Source: Aliidongia sp035943795
GTDB taxonomy: Bacteria > Pseudomonadota > Alphaproteobacteria > ATCC43930 > CGMCC-115725
Length of the DNA: 64,000 nt
Direction: 5' to 3'
NCBI RefSeq assembly: GCF_035943795.1
Contig: NZ_DASZBY010000101.1
Span: 1-64,000 of the forward strand
Shown here: positions 1 through 11,144 of the stretch, piece by piece
Position numbering within the stretch: the first letter of the stretch is position 1
How the letters are laid out: every line of letters starts with the position of its first letter
The notes under the pieces: generated by a model
Databases searched by the model: none
Told to the model about the DNA's origin: nothing
Seen by the model: only the letters and a program-made list of their open reading frames with translations
Program-made: the position numbers and the translations under genes

Positions 1-2
1 AC

Positions 3-71
3 ATGACGCTGGAATCCGTCGCCACCGTGAGCGACAATCCCATCGTCTTGCTGTCCGCAGTGCCAGCATGA
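3..71 (+). CDS. 3' end of an upstream gene (partial, unidentified)
   Basis: One frame is open from the left edge to a TGA at 69-71 and ends in ...NPIVLLSAVPA. The residue mix looks like ordinary coding sequence for this genome, but about 22 codons are too few to name a family. One of the other two forward frames has a stop at once; the third runs on to about 139 but reads as arginine-rich shadow sequence. The call is therefore the likely C-terminal tail of a gene that begins outside the window. Confidence is low because a short open frame is common in DNA of this composition. Confidence 0.35.
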   Translation: MTLESVATVSDNPIVLLSAVPA

Positions 72-400
72 CCGATCCGGCCAGACCCGCCGAAGATCAC
101 GAGCGAGCCCGCGCTCCTACACCACGCCCTGGGACATGATCCCTATCATCGCCGGGTGCGGGGCGACGACGGCGCATTTCCCGCCGCAGACCGCGCATGT
201 CGGGTATTTCTCGGACAGGGGAGACGGCGGCGGTCGAGGGTGGCTCCGATGTCGTGCGGATGCGCACCGGCCGGGGGTTCGAAATTCCCGAAGGCCGATC
301 GGTCCCGCAGGGGGCTGCGCGACGCCGATCCGGCCCAAATGCAATCCCACGTTAATTTTCGCCGACTAGGGTAGCCGACGATAGAAGAGTGGTGTTGCAA
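72..400. other. Intergenic region ahead of the first hybrid kinase
   Basis: This stretch of about 330 bases holds no reading frame with convincing codon use; the frames on both strands are arginine- and proline-rich shadows. No clear -35/-10 pair, terminator hairpin or repeat stands out. It probably carries the kinase promoter, with the more AT-rich segment around 345-390 the best place to look. Confidence 0.4.
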
Positions 401-3334
<2,934 letters not shown>

Positions 3335-3344
3335 GCCCCCGCGT

Positions 3345-3800
3345 TCAGGACTTCTGTTTCAACATGAGCGCAGATCGTTTGCAGTGAGCGACCAGCGCCT
3401 GCTGCTGATTGAACGCTCGATGCAGGAAAACGACGATGCCCTGGCCTGGGCGCGACTTGCTTTCCCGCATCTCCAGGACCTCGGTCTCGACGCGGACGGT
3501 ATCGCCATGGAACAGCGGGGCTGGAAACCGCACCTCGTCCCAGCCCAGGTTGGCGACCGTGGTGCCGAGCGTGGTGTCGCCGACCGTGATGCCGACCATC
3601 AGACCCAGCGTGAAGGCGCTGTTGACGATGCGCTGGCCGAACTCTGTATGCTCCCGGCAATATTCCTCGTCCAGATGCAGGGCCGCCGGATTGTGGGTGA
3701 GGGCGCTGAACCAGACATTGTCCGCCTCGGTCACGGTGCGCCGGATCGGATGCCTGAAGATCTGTCCGACTTCGAACTGGTCGTAGAAAAGGCCTGCCAT
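3345..3800 (-). CDS. MaoC-family (hot-dog) enoyl-CoA hydratase, dicarboxylyl-CoA type
   Basis: This single hot-dog hydratase of 151 residues would add water to an unsaturated acyl-CoA in the cytoplasm. The MaoC signature is present as THNPAALHLDEEY followed by EFGQRIVNSAFTLGL; the first catalytic Asp of the usual D-x-NPxH motif is replaced (THNP), as I would expect in hydratases of mesaconyl- or itaconyl-type CoA esters rather than plain fatty acyl-CoA. It is the last gene of a minus-strand operon, 10 bases after the acyl-CoA dehydrogenase and two genes after a CitE-like lyase. The set CoA-transferase, acyl-CoA dehydrogenase, MaoC and CitE is the set known for itaconate (Ict-Ich-Ccl) and mesaconate catabolism. 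The family call is firm; the substrate is inferred from neighbours. Confidence 0.85.
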   Translation of the reverse strand: MAGLFYDQFEVGQIFRHPIRRTVTEADNVWFSALTHNPAALHLDEEYCREHTEFGQRIVNSAFTLGLMVGITVGDTTLGTTVANLGWDEVRFPAPLFHGDTVRVETEVLEMRESKSRPGQGIVVFLHRAFNQQQALVAHCKRSALMLKQKS

Positions 3801-3810
3801 CGTTGCGTCC

Positions 3811-4980
3811 TCAATAGGATTTCGGCTGGCCGAGCACGCGCTCGGCGATGTTGCACAGGATCAACTGCTCGCTGATCGGTGCCAGGCGCGCGATCATGGA
3901 CTCTCGCAGCAGCCGCTCGACGTGGAACTCCTGGGCATAGCCCATGCCACCGTGGGTCATCACCGCGCGAACGCAGGACTCGTATCCGGCCCTCCCACCC
4001 AGCAGCTTCGCGGCATTGGCTTCCGGCCCGCATGGCTTACCGCCGTCATAGAGCCAGGCAGCGCGCATGCAGGCATAATAGGCGGCCTCGAGCTCGACCC
4101 AGCTTTCGGCCAACGGGTGCTGGATCGACTGGTTCTGGCCGATGGCGCGCCCGAAGACATGGCGCTCCCGGGCATAGCGCGCCGCCCGGTCGAGCGCGTG
4201 CTGGCCGATGCCGACCGCCTCGATCCCGACCAGCACCCGCTCTGGATTGAGCCCATCCAGCAGGTAGCGGAATCCCTTGCCCTCCTCGCCGATTCGGTGC
4301 TCGGCCGGAATGGGCAGCGCATCGATGAAGATCTGGTTCGAATCGACGGAATGCCGGCCCATCTTATGGATCAGGTGCACCTCGATATGGCGGCGATCCA
4401 GGTCGGTATAGAACAGGGTCAGCCCGTCCTGGGGTTTCTTGCACTGCTCAATTGGCGTGGTCCGGGTCAGCAGCATGATCTTGTCGGCACGCTGAGCGGT
4501 CGAGGTCCAGATCTTCTGGCCATGGACGACATAGCCGCCGCCGGCGACCCGCTCGGCCCGGGTCTTGATCCGGGTGGTGTCGAGGCCGGCGTCGGGTTCG
4601 GTGACGCCGAAGCAGGTGCGCTGCCGCCCCTCTATAAGCGCCGGTAGCCATTCCTGCTTCTGGGCGTCGGTGCCGTGCACCACGATCGGATGCGGCCCGA
4701 AGATGTTGATGTGGATCGCCGACGCGGCGCTCTGCGCGCCGGGCGAGCAGGCGACGCGATGCATCATGATCGCGGCTTCGGTCACGCCCAGCCCGGCGCC
4801 GCCATATTCGACCGGCATGGCGATGCCGAGCCAGCCGCCCTTGGCGATTTCGGCATGGAACGCGTCTGGGAAGGTCGAGGTCGTCTCGCGCTCCAGCCAA
4901 TAGCGGTCGTCGAACCCGTCGATGATCCTGCCGATCGCCTCGCGGATCGCTTCCTGGTCTGCCCTCAGCCCGAAATCCAT
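3811..4980 (-). CDS. Acyl-CoA dehydrogenase
   Basis: This FAD-dependent acyl-CoA dehydrogenase of 389 residues has the normal family length. The N-terminal helical domain starts MDFGLRADQEAIREAIG, the flavin-contact segment reads CFGVTEPDAGLDT, the central beta domain carries HGQKIWTSTAQRADK, and the C-terminal helical domain has MTHGGMGYAQEFHVER. A Glu near the C-terminus (APISEQ) sits where the catalytic base of the YEGTSE type is found. It would introduce a double bond for the downstream MaoC hydratase. It lies 9 bases after the CitE-like lyase and 10 before the MaoC gene, so it is surely co-transcribed. P. aeruginosa has a comparable acyl-CoA dehydrogenase next to its itaconate genes, which fits the proposed pathway; the true acyl group is not known. 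Confidence 0.9.
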   Translation of the reverse strand: MDFGLRADQEAIREAIGRIIDGFDDRYWLERETTSTFPDAFHAEIAKGGWLGIAMPVEYGGAGLGVTEAAIMMHRVACSPGAQSAASAIHINIFGPHPIVVHGTDAQKQEWLPALIEGRQRTCFGVTEPDAGLDTTRIKTRAERVAGGGYVVHGQKIWTSTAQRADKIMLLTRTTPIEQCKKPQDGLTLFYTDLDRRHIEVHLIHKMGRHSVDSNQIFIDALPIPAEHRIGEEGKGFRYLLDGLNPERVLVGIEAVGIGQHALDRAARYARERHVFGRAIGQNQSIQHPLAESWVELEAAYYACMRAAWLYDGGKPCGPEANAAKLLGGRAGYESCVRAVMTHGGMGYAQEFHVERLLRESMIARLAPISEQLILCNIAERVLGQPKSY

Positions 4981-4989
4981 CGGTCGCTC

Positions 4990-5856
4990 CTAATGGCCGG
5001 CGCGGGCGAGCAGGTTCTGGGCCTGCTTCAGGTGCGGCATGTCCAGCATCTGGCCATCGAGGCCGACCGTGCCCGTGCCAGCGGTGGCGAAGGCGGCGAC
5101 GATCCGGCGCGCCTGCGCCAGTTCCGCTTCCGTCGGGGTGAAGGCGCGGTTGATGATCTCGACCTGGTCGGGATGGATCGCGATCTTGCCGCGGAAACCC
5201 AGGCGGCGGCCGTCCTGGGTTTCGCGCTCGATCAGGTCCTTGTTCCGGAAATCGCCGGTGATCGTGTCGAACGCCGGGACCCCGGCCGCGACGGCGCCCA
5301 GCAGGCACAGCGAACGGGCCATCTCGTAGGTGTGGGAATAGGCCCCGTCCTCCCGCCGGTTGGTGCCGGCGCCGAGGGCGGCGGCCAGATCCTCCGCTCC
5401 CCAGGTCAGGCCGGCGAGGCGGGGGGTCAGGCCCCGATAGGCGCCCAGGTGGAACATGCCGAGCGCCGTCTCGGTCGCGACCGGCATGATCCGCGTCGTC
5501 CCGCGTTCGAGGCCCGACGCCGCCTCGAACGCGTCGAGGTAGTGGCCGAGGGTTGCTACCTCATCGGCGCTATCCGGCTTCGGCAGCAGGATGCCGTCCG
5601 GTCCGCCCGGCATGATTCCGGCCAGATCGGCCAGCGCCATTGGCGTCGCGAGCGGGTTGATGCGGACCCAAAGCTTCTGCGTCGTCCGGTCGGTCCGGGA
5701 TTTCAGATATTCCCGCACCAGCCCACGCGCGGTCGCCGTGTTCTCGGCGGCGACCGAATCCTCCAGGTCGAGGATCAGTACGTCGGCGCCGCACGCTGCC
5801 GCTTTCACCATCTTGCGTTCCGAATCGCCCGGAACAAACAGCCAGGACCGTTCCAT
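4990..5856 (-). CDS. HpcH/HpaI-type CoA-ester lyase (CitE-like, citramalyl/malyl-CoA lyase family)
   Basis: This TIM-barrel lyase of 288 residues cleaves a 3-hydroxy-dicarboxylyl-CoA into acetyl-CoA (or propionyl-CoA) and a 2-oxoacid. The protein starts MERSWLFVPGDSERKM, which is the usual family N-terminus, so the ATG at 5856 is preferred over in-frame codons further upstream. Family motifs are LILDLEDSV, the Mg-binding Glu in VATETALGMF and Asp in TWGAEDLAAALG, and the C-terminal segment KIAIHPDQVEIIN. It lies between the binding-protein gene and the acyl-CoA dehydrogenase in the same operon. Next to MaoC, acyl-CoA dehydrogenase and a facing class III CoA-transferase it is best read as a citramalyl-CoA- or malyl-CoA-type lyase; a citrate lyase complex is unlikely because the other subunits are absent. 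Confidence 0.88.
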   Translation of the reverse strand: MERSWLFVPGDSERKMVKAAACGADVLILDLEDSVAAENTATARGLVREYLKSRTDRTTQKLWVRINPLATPMALADLAGIMPGGPDGILLPKPDSADEVATLGHYLDAFEAASGLERGTTRIMPVATETALGMFHLGAYRGLTPRLAGLTWGAEDLAAALGAGTNRREDGAYSHTYEMARSLCLLGAVAAGVPAFDTITGDFRNKDLIERETQDGRRLGFRGKIAIHPDQVEIINRAFTPTEAELAQARRIVAAFATAGTGTVGLDGQMLDMPHLKQAQNLLARAGH

Positions 5857-5882
5857 CAGTGATTTCCTCGGGCAGCGACAGA

Positions 5883-7103
5883 TCAGGATTTGACGAAAGG
5901 GCAACCACCGGCGGCGAGCGGGCGGAACGCGTCTTCCGGCTTGATGGTGCTGATGATCTTGTAAAAGTCCCACGGGTACTTGGACTCCGCCGGGGTCTTG
6001 ACCTGGGCCAGATAGACCGGGCGGATCAGGCGCCCGTCTTCGCGCAGTATGGCGCCCGGCGCATAGAAATCGTCGACCGCCGTCGATTTCATCCTGGCCA
6101 TGACCTGGTCGGAATTCTTGCTGTGCTCGGCGATCGCGGCCTGCAGGTAATGGCGCACGGCGGAATAGGTCTCGGCATGTTCGCGCGTCGGCATGCTGCC
6201 GTTCATCTGCGCGCCATAGCGCTTGCTCCAGGCGCGGGTCTCGTCGGTCCGGTCCCAGTAGAATCCGGTGGTCAGGTACAGGCCCTGCGCCGCTTCGAGC
6301 CCGAGCGTATGGACGTCGGTGATGAACAGCCCCATGCCGACCAGCGCCTGGCCGCCCTGCATGATGCCGAAATCATGAGCTGCCTTGATGGCGTTGATCG
6401 TGTCGCCGCCGCCGTTGGCGAGTGCGATCACCTTGGCATGCGAGCCCTGAGCCTGCAGCAGGAAGGACGACATGTCGGCGACCGCGACCGGGTGGTTGAC
6501 GGAGCCGACGATCTTGCCGCCATGGGCCAGGATGACTTTCGTCGCTTCGGTCTCCGCGCTATGGCCGAACGCATAGTCGGCGGTGACGAAGAACCAGGTG
6601 TCGAGCCCCTTGTTCAGCAAGGCGATGGGCGTCGAGGAGGCGAGGGTATAGGCATCGTCCGTCCAATGGGCGGAATAGGGCGAGCAGGCCTTGCCGGTCA
6701 GGTCGGCCGTTGCGGCGCCGGTGATCAGGAAGATCTTCTTGCGTTCGCGGGTCAGGTTCTGCACCGCCAGCGCCACGGCCGAGTTCGGCACGTTCACGAT
6801 GACGTCGACGCCGTCATTGTCGAACCAGCCGCGCACGATGGAGGAGCCGACGTCGGCCTTGCCCAGATGGTCGGCGCTCAGCACCGAGACGTCGAACTTG
6901 GCGGCGGCCAATTCCGGCTTCAGGTCGTCGATCGCCATCTGGGTGGCGACGATGGCGCCCTTGCCGGACGAGTCCGAATAGGTGCTGCTGAGATCGGTGA
7001 GGACACCCAGCTTGATGGCTTCCGCACGGGCCGGTGCTCCGGCCAGCAGCGGCATCAAGGCGAGACAGGCGACGGCAGTGCTGCGGATGCTTTCGAACGG
7101 CAT
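5883..7103 (-). CDS. ABC transporter periplasmic substrate-binding protein (Liv-type, Peripla_BP_6)
   Basis: This is a secreted binding protein of 406 residues in the branched-chain amino acid/aromatic acid receptor family. The first about 27 residues form a signal peptide ending LLAGAPARA. The mature part opens AIKLGVLTDLSSTYSDSSGKG, as Liv-type receptors do, and continues with the two Rossmann-like lobes (FFVTADYAFGHSAE, KVIALANGGGD). It lies inside a CoA-ester operon between the BKACE gene and the CitE-like lyase, with 26 and 56 bases to its neighbours. No permease or ATPase is next to it, so it must share membrane parts encoded elsewhere, possibly the Liv-type set at 37.7-41.0 kb. Its ligand is probably the acid degraded by this operon. 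Confidence 0.88.
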   Translation of the reverse strand: MPFESIRSTAVACLALMPLLAGAPARAEAIKLGVLTDLSSTYSDSSGKGAIVATQMAIDDLKPELAAAKFDVSVLSADHLGKADVGSSIVRGWFDNDGVDVIVNVPNSAVALAVQNLTRERKKIFLITGAATADLTGKACSPYSAHWTDDAYTLASSTPIALLNKGLDTWFFVTADYAFGHSAETEATKVILAHGGKIVGSVNHPVAVADMSSFLLQAQGSHAKVIALANGGGDTINAIKAAHDFGIMQGGQALVGMGLFITDVHTLGLEAAQGLYLTTGFYWDRTDETRAWSKRYGAQMNGSMPTREHAETYSAVRHYLQAAIAEHSKNSDQVMARMKSTAVDDFYAPGAILREDGRLIRPVYLAQVKTPAESKYPWDFYKIISTIKPEDAFRPLAAGGCPFVKS

Positions 7104-7159
7104 CGGTTCCTCCCCAATTCATTGTTTTTTGGCCGGCGTTCGGCGCCGGGTGACGTCGG

Positions 7160-8107
7160 CTAGAAACTGACCTGGTCGCCGCCCTTCAGGCCGAGCAGCG
7201 CCCGAGCCTCGGCCGGCGTCGCGATCTCGAGGCTGAGGTCTTCCAGGATGCGGCGGATCTTCGTGACCTGCTCGGCATTGGTCTTGGCCAGCACGCCCTT
7301 GCCCAGATAGATGCTGTCTTCCAGCCCGACCCGGACGTTGCCGCCGTAGATGCCGGCGAGCGTGGTGAAGCTCATCTGATGGCGGCCGGCGGCGAGCACC
7401 GACCATTGATAGTCGGTGCCGAACAGCTTGTCGGCGATGTGCCGCATATGGACCAGGTTGTCCGGATCGGCACCGATGCCGCCCAGGATGCCGAAGATGG
7501 TCTGGATGAAGAACGGCGGCTTGACCAGGCCGCGATCGACGAAATGGGCCAGGTTGTAGAGATGGCCGACATCGTAGCACTCGAACTCGAACTTCGTGCC
7601 GCAGCCTTCACCCAGTTCCTGCAGAACGAATTCTATATCCTTGAAAGTGTTCCGGAAGATGAAGTCGCGGGTCATCTCCAGATAGGCCGGCTCCCAGGCG
7701 TGCTGCCAGTCGCGCGGCTTGTCCAGGCCCTGGAACAGGCCGAAATTCATCGAACCCATATTGAGCGAGGCCATTTCCGGCCTGGTCTGGAGCGCTGCCG
7801 CCAGCCGCTCGGTAAGCGGCATGCCGTGGCCGCCGCCGGTCGAGATGTTGATGACCGCATCGGTCGATTGCTTGATGCGCGGCAGGAACTCCATGAACAC
7901 GGCCGGATCGGGCGTCGGCTGGCCAGTGTCGGACTTGCGCGCGTGCATGTGCAGGATCGAGGCGCCGGCCTCCGCGGCGCCGATGGCACCCTCCGCGATC
8001 TCCGCCGGGGTGATCGGCAGATAGGGCGACATGGACGGCGTATGGATCGAGCCGGTGACGGCGCAGGTGATGACCACCTTGCGGACGGCGGGCTTGCTGG
8101 ACGTCAT
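7160..8107 (-). CDS. BKACE-family 3-keto acid cleavage enzyme (DUF849)
   Basis: BKACE enzymes are zinc TIM barrels that condense a beta-keto acid with acetyl-CoA and cleave it to a new CoA ester plus acetoacetate. The protein is about 315 residues, as usual. The opening VVITCAVTGSIHTPSMSPYLP, the zinc-binding ILHMHARKSDTGQPTPD and the NISTGGGHGMPLTERLAA segment are all family hallmarks. Two ATGs compete: one at 8113 overlaps the hydratase stop, and one at 8107 has GGGAG 6 bases upstream. I chose 8107 for the better spacing. The keto acid handled by a BKACE cannot be read from sequence alone. Its neighbours are a crotonase upstream and a Liv-type binding protein downstream. Confidence 0.9.
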   Translation of the reverse strand: MTSSKPAVRKVVITCAVTGSIHTPSMSPYLPITPAEIAEGAIGAAEAGASILHMHARKSDTGQPTPDPAVFMEFLPRIKQSTDAVINISTGGGHGMPLTERLAAALQTRPEMASLNMGSMNFGLFQGLDKPRDWQHAWEPAYLEMTRDFIFRNTFKDIEFVLQELGEGCGTKFEFECYDVGHLYNLAHFVDRGLVKPPFFIQTIFGILGGIGADPDNLVHMRHIADKLFGTDYQWSVLAAGRHQMSFTTLAGIYGGNVRVGLEDSIYLGKGVLAKTNAEQVTKIRRILEDLSLEIATPAEARALLGLKGGDQVSF

Positions 8108-8109
8108 GC

Positions 8110-8883
8110 TCATCTCCCTGTGAATGCCGGGGCACGCTTTTCGGCGAAGGCCTGCGTGCCTTCCTGAACGTCTTCGGATGTTTGGAGCAGGCGCAGCATC
8201 GCCTGCTCCATGCGCAGGCCGGTCGGCAGATCCATGTCGCGGCTGCGTACGGCCAGTTCCTTGGCGCTCTGCACCGCCAGCGGCGCGTTCGATGCGATGC
8301 GACGGGCGGCCGCCATCGCGGTGTCGAGCAACTCGCCCGCCGGTACGACCCGGTTGATCAGGCCCCAGCGGGCCGCCGTCTCTGCGTCCATCGGGTCGCC
8401 GGTCAGCAGCAGCTCCATGGCGACGGGATAGGGCAGCTGCTGCAGAATGCGCTGGGTACCGCCGTTGGCCGGGAACACGCCGCGCTTCACCTCGCTCAAG
8501 GCGAAGCTGGCATGGGGCGCCGCAAAGCGCAGGTCGGTCGCCAGCAGCAGGGTCATGCCGCCGCCCAGGCAATAGCCGTTGACCGCGGCCACGACCGGCT
8601 TCCAGACCTCCAGGCCGCGGTTCAGCAATTGGCCCTTCTGGCTCAGCATGAATTCGGCCAGATCAGGGGCTTGGCCGACGAAGCTCTTGAGGTCGGCACC
8701 GACGGTGAAGGATTTCTCGCCTGTGCCGGTGACGACGGCCACGCGGACGTCCCGGTCGTCGCGGACCCGGATCCAGGCGTCGGACAGCAGGCCATAGTGC
8801 TCCGCGTCCATGGCGTTCATCCGTTCGGAACGATTGATCGTCACCAGAGCGACGCCGTCCTGCAGATCGAAATCGATGCTCAT
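8110..8883 (-). CDS. Enoyl-CoA hydratase/isomerase (crotonase family)
   Basis: This crotonase-fold protein of 257 residues acts on acyl-CoA thioesters in the cytoplasm. It starts MSIDFDLQDGVALVTINR, with the oxyanion-hole segments FTVGADLKSF and NGYCLGGGMTLLLATDLRF and the active-site stretch LSEVKRGVFPANGGTQRI. In-frame codons extend 63 residues further upstream but encode arginine-rich sequence unlike the family, and a GGGAGAG lies ahead of the ATG at 8883, so that start is used. Its stop overlaps the first possible start of the BKACE gene, which suggests coupled translation. It could be a hydratase, an isomerase or a thioester hydrolase; the fold does not settle which. Confidence 0.88.
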   Translation of the reverse strand: MSIDFDLQDGVALVTINRSERMNAMDAEHYGLLSDAWIRVRDDRDVRVAVVTGTGEKSFTVGADLKSFVGQAPDLAEFMLSQKGQLLNRGLEVWKPVVAAVNGYCLGGGMTLLLATDLRFAAPHASFALSEVKRGVFPANGGTQRILQQLPYPVAMELLLTGDPMDAETAARWGLINRVVPAGELLDTAMAAARRIASNAPLAVQSAKELAVRSRDMDLPTGLRMEQAMLRLLQTSEDVQEGTQAFAEKRAPAFTGR

Positions 8884-8944
8884 GTGTGGCGTTCTCTCCC
8901 TCGAAGATGCCGCCGTCGTTCGACGTGGGGCGATGGTCCGGGCG

Positions 8945-9679
8945 TCAGGTGAAGACGACCGTCTCCGGTCCGACCGCTTCGACCTTGGTGCGATAAGCGC
9001 GCAGATGACGGGCCATGCGTCGCCGTGCCGCCTCGACGTCGCCGGCGATGATGGCGCGCTGGACGCGCGCATGGGCGCCGATCACGACTTCGCGCATTTC
9101 GGGTGAAATGAAATCCTCGACGTGCGGGTCGTGCAGCCGGGGGCCCAGCGCCTGCATCACCGCGATCAGCAATGCGTTGTGGCTGGCGCGCGCCACTGCC
9201 AGATGCCAGGTCGTGTTGAGCTCGAGATAGCGCGCCGTATCGATCGTCGGATCCGCCAGCTCCCGGCTGATCTCCTCCAGCGCCTCGATATCCTTCGGGC
9301 TGCGGTGTTCGGCAGCCAGTGCCGCCAGGGCAGGCTCCAGCGCCTCCATGGTTTCCAGGACGGCGGCGAATTCGACCTGCTGGCCGCGGATGAAGAAATC
9401 GAGCGAACGGCCGACCCCCTCCGCGCCGGGCAGTCGGGCGACGCGACCGCCGCTACGGCCGCCGCGCGTCGTGACCAGCCCCTCGGCTTCCAGGATCCGC
9501 AGCGCCTCGCGGACCGATCCGCGGCTGAGGCCGGTCTGTTCGCACAGATCGCGCTCGTTCGGCAGGGCGGCCCCCGGGGGGATCTCGCCCTGCAGGATCT
9601 GTTCGCGCAGGTGATTGGCCAGCGCCTCGTAGGTCCGCTCGACCCGTATCAGCCCCAGCTCGATCACTTCACCCGCCAT
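8945..9679 (-). CDS. GntR/FadR-family transcriptional regulator
   Basis: This is a GntR-type repressor of 244 residues: an N-terminal winged helix (about residues 10-75, with LREQILQGEIPPGAALPNER and the recognition helix around TGLSRGSVREALRILEAEG) and a C-terminal helical FCD ligand-binding domain (about 95-230). It is the first gene of the minus-strand operon that runs to the MaoC gene and is divergent from the CoA-transferase gene. The gap between them contains a perfect FadR-type palindrome (see the operator entry), so it probably controls both directions. FCD-type regulators usually sense a carboxylic acid, often the pathway substrate. Confidence 0.9.
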   Translation of the reverse strand: MAGEVIELGLIRVERTYEALANHLREQILQGEIPPGAALPNERDLCEQTGLSRGSVREALRILEAEGLVTTRGGRSGGRVARLPGAEGVGRSLDFFIRGQQVEFAAVLETMEALEPALAALAAEHRSPKDIEALEEISRELADPTIDTARYLELNTTWHLAVARASHNALLIAVMQALGPRLHDPHVEDFISPEMREVVIGAHARVQRAIIAGDVEAARRRMARHLRAYRTKVEAVGPETVVFT

Positions 9680-9697
9680 TGCCGCCCCATCCGCTTG

Positions 9698-9751
9698 TTG
9701 ACAGGTCGCGATGCTATGGCCCTATTATCAGTTTGTCAAATGGTCGGACCA
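9698..9751. promoter_or_regulatory. Divergent promoters with a FadR-type operator
   Basis: TGGTCGGACCA at 9741-9751 is a perfect inverted repeat matching the FadR-subfamily consensus TGGTCNGACCA. On the plus strand TTGACA at 9698-9703 and TATTAT at 9723-9728 form a possible promoter (spacing 19) for the CoA-transferase. On the minus strand TTGACA (complement of 9734-9739) is followed 17 bases later by TAGCAT for the regulator's own operon. The operator sits beside both, which suggests autoregulation and control of the CoA-transferase by the FadR-type protein at 8945-9679. The operator match is seen directly; the promoter boxes are inferred. Confidence 0.65.
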
Positions 9752-9798
9752 AATCAATCGAAACAGGCTCGAGACGTCGTGAGGGAGGATCCCGTTCC

Positions 9799-10989
9799 AT
9801 GTTCAAGCCGCTCGCCGGGCTGCGCGTGCTCGATTTCACCAAGGTCCTGGCCGGGCCGCTCTGCACGCAGTATCTGAGCGACATGGGCGCCGAGGTCATC
9901 AAGGTCGAGCCGGCCGAGGTCGGCGACGAGACCCGGCGCTGGCCGCCGTTCCGCGAGGGGCAGGGCGCGGTCTTCCTGAGCGTCAACCGCAACAAGCAGA
10001 GCCTGGCGGTCGACCTGAAGACGGCGGCGGGGCGCGAGATCGTCCATCGCCTGATGCCGACGATCGACATCGTGGTCGAAAGCTACGGGACCGGCGTCAC
10101 CGAGCGCCTGGCCATCGACTATGCGACGCTGAAGGCGCTCAAGCCCGACCTGATCTATTGCAGCATCTCTGGCTTCGGCCGGACCGGGCCGCGCGCCGGC
10201 AGCCTCGGCTATGACGTGATCCTGCAGGCATTCAGCGGCGTCATGAGCCTGACCGGCGAGAAGGGCGGCGGACCGATCCGCAGCCCGATCTCCCCGATCG
10301 ACCAGACGACGGGGCTTCATGCCTTCTCGGGCATCCTGGCGGCGCTGCTCCAGCGCGGCAGCACGGGCGAGGGGACGCAGCTTGAGGTCTCGCTATTCGA
10401 AACCGCGGTCGGCTTCCTCGGCTACAACCTGCAGAGCTTCTGGGAAAAGGGCGTACAGCCCGAGAAATGCGGCTCCGGACATGAATCGCTGTGCCCGTAC
10501 CAGGCGTTCGAGGCGAGCGACGCGCCGCTGATGATCGGCATCGCCAACGACAATCTGTGGCAGCGCTTCTGCCGCGCCGTCGGGCGCGAGGATCTGATCG
10601 ACGATCCCCGGTTCCGCACCAACCCCGACCGGGTCGCGCATTTCGCCGAGACGGTGGCGACGGTGCAGGCGATCGTGCAGACACGGCCGCGCGATGAATG
10701 GACGGCGCTGCTGACCGGCCTGGGCGTGCCCTGCGCGCCGATCAACAGCCTGCAGGAAATGCTCGACGATCCGCACACGGCGGCGCGCGGCATCGTGCTC
10801 GACTACGACCACCCGACGCTGGGGCCGATGAAGAGCATCGCCCATCCGATCGTGTTCAACGGCGCGGAGCGATCGGTCCGGACCGCGCCGCCGCTCCATG
10901 GCGAACATACGCGACGGATCCTGGCCGCGGCCGGCTACGATGCGGACAGGATCGAGGAATTGGTGGCGGGGGCGGTGATCGTCGGCTGA
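9799..10989 (+). CDS. Class III CoA-transferase (CaiB/BaiF family)
   Basis: This family III CoA-transferase of 396 residues moves CoA from a donor such as succinyl-CoA to a carboxylic acid. The N-terminus MFKPLAGLRVLDFTKVLAGP, the ADMGAEVIKVE-like segment (SDMGAEVIKVEPAEVGDETR) and the catalytic aspartate in LGYDVILQAF (Asp139) are typical, as is the C-terminal GEHTRRIL. GGGAGGA about 9 bases before the ATG at 9799 supports this start; the open frame upstream runs through the regulatory region. It stands alone on the plus strand, divergent from the FadR-type regulator. In itaconate and mesaconate degradation the activating step is done by this family, which is the role suggested here. It faces the permease gene, with 155 bases between the stops and no obvious terminator. 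Confidence 0.9.
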   Translation: MFKPLAGLRVLDFTKVLAGPLCTQYLSDMGAEVIKVEPAEVGDETRRWPPFREGQGAVFLSVNRNKQSLAVDLKTAAGREIVHRLMPTIDIVVESYGTGVTERLAIDYATLKALKPDLIYCSISGFGRTGPRAGSLGYDVILQAFSGVMSLTGEKGGGPIRSPISPIDQTTGLHAFSGILAALLQRGSTGEGTQLEVSLFETAVGFLGYNLQSFWEKGVQPEKCGSGHESLCPYQAFEASDAPLMIGIANDNLWQRFCRAVGREDLIDDPRFRTNPDRVAHFAETVATVQAIVQTRPRDEWTALLTGLGVPCAPINSLQEMLDDPHTAARGIVLDYDHPTLGPMKSIAHPIVFNGAERSVRTAPPLHGEHTRRILAAAGYDADRIEELVAGAVIVG

Positions 10990-11144
10990 CCGACGTCTTG
11001 CCGGATCGGGGCGCGGCAGGTCGCCAGCAGCGGACCGGGTTCGGCTATTGCCTCGTCTGCCCCAAGGAAAAGACCCGGCAGAAGCAGACCTGCCTGTTGC
11101 GGTCCTGGATCGCCGACGAGGCGCCGGCGCCGCACGGAGCCAAA

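Noticed and set aside
4990..5856. Citrate lyase beta subunit (citE) of a citrate lyase complex
   Set aside because: No citD, citF, citC or citX is present; the neighbours are those of stand-alone CoA-ester lyases.
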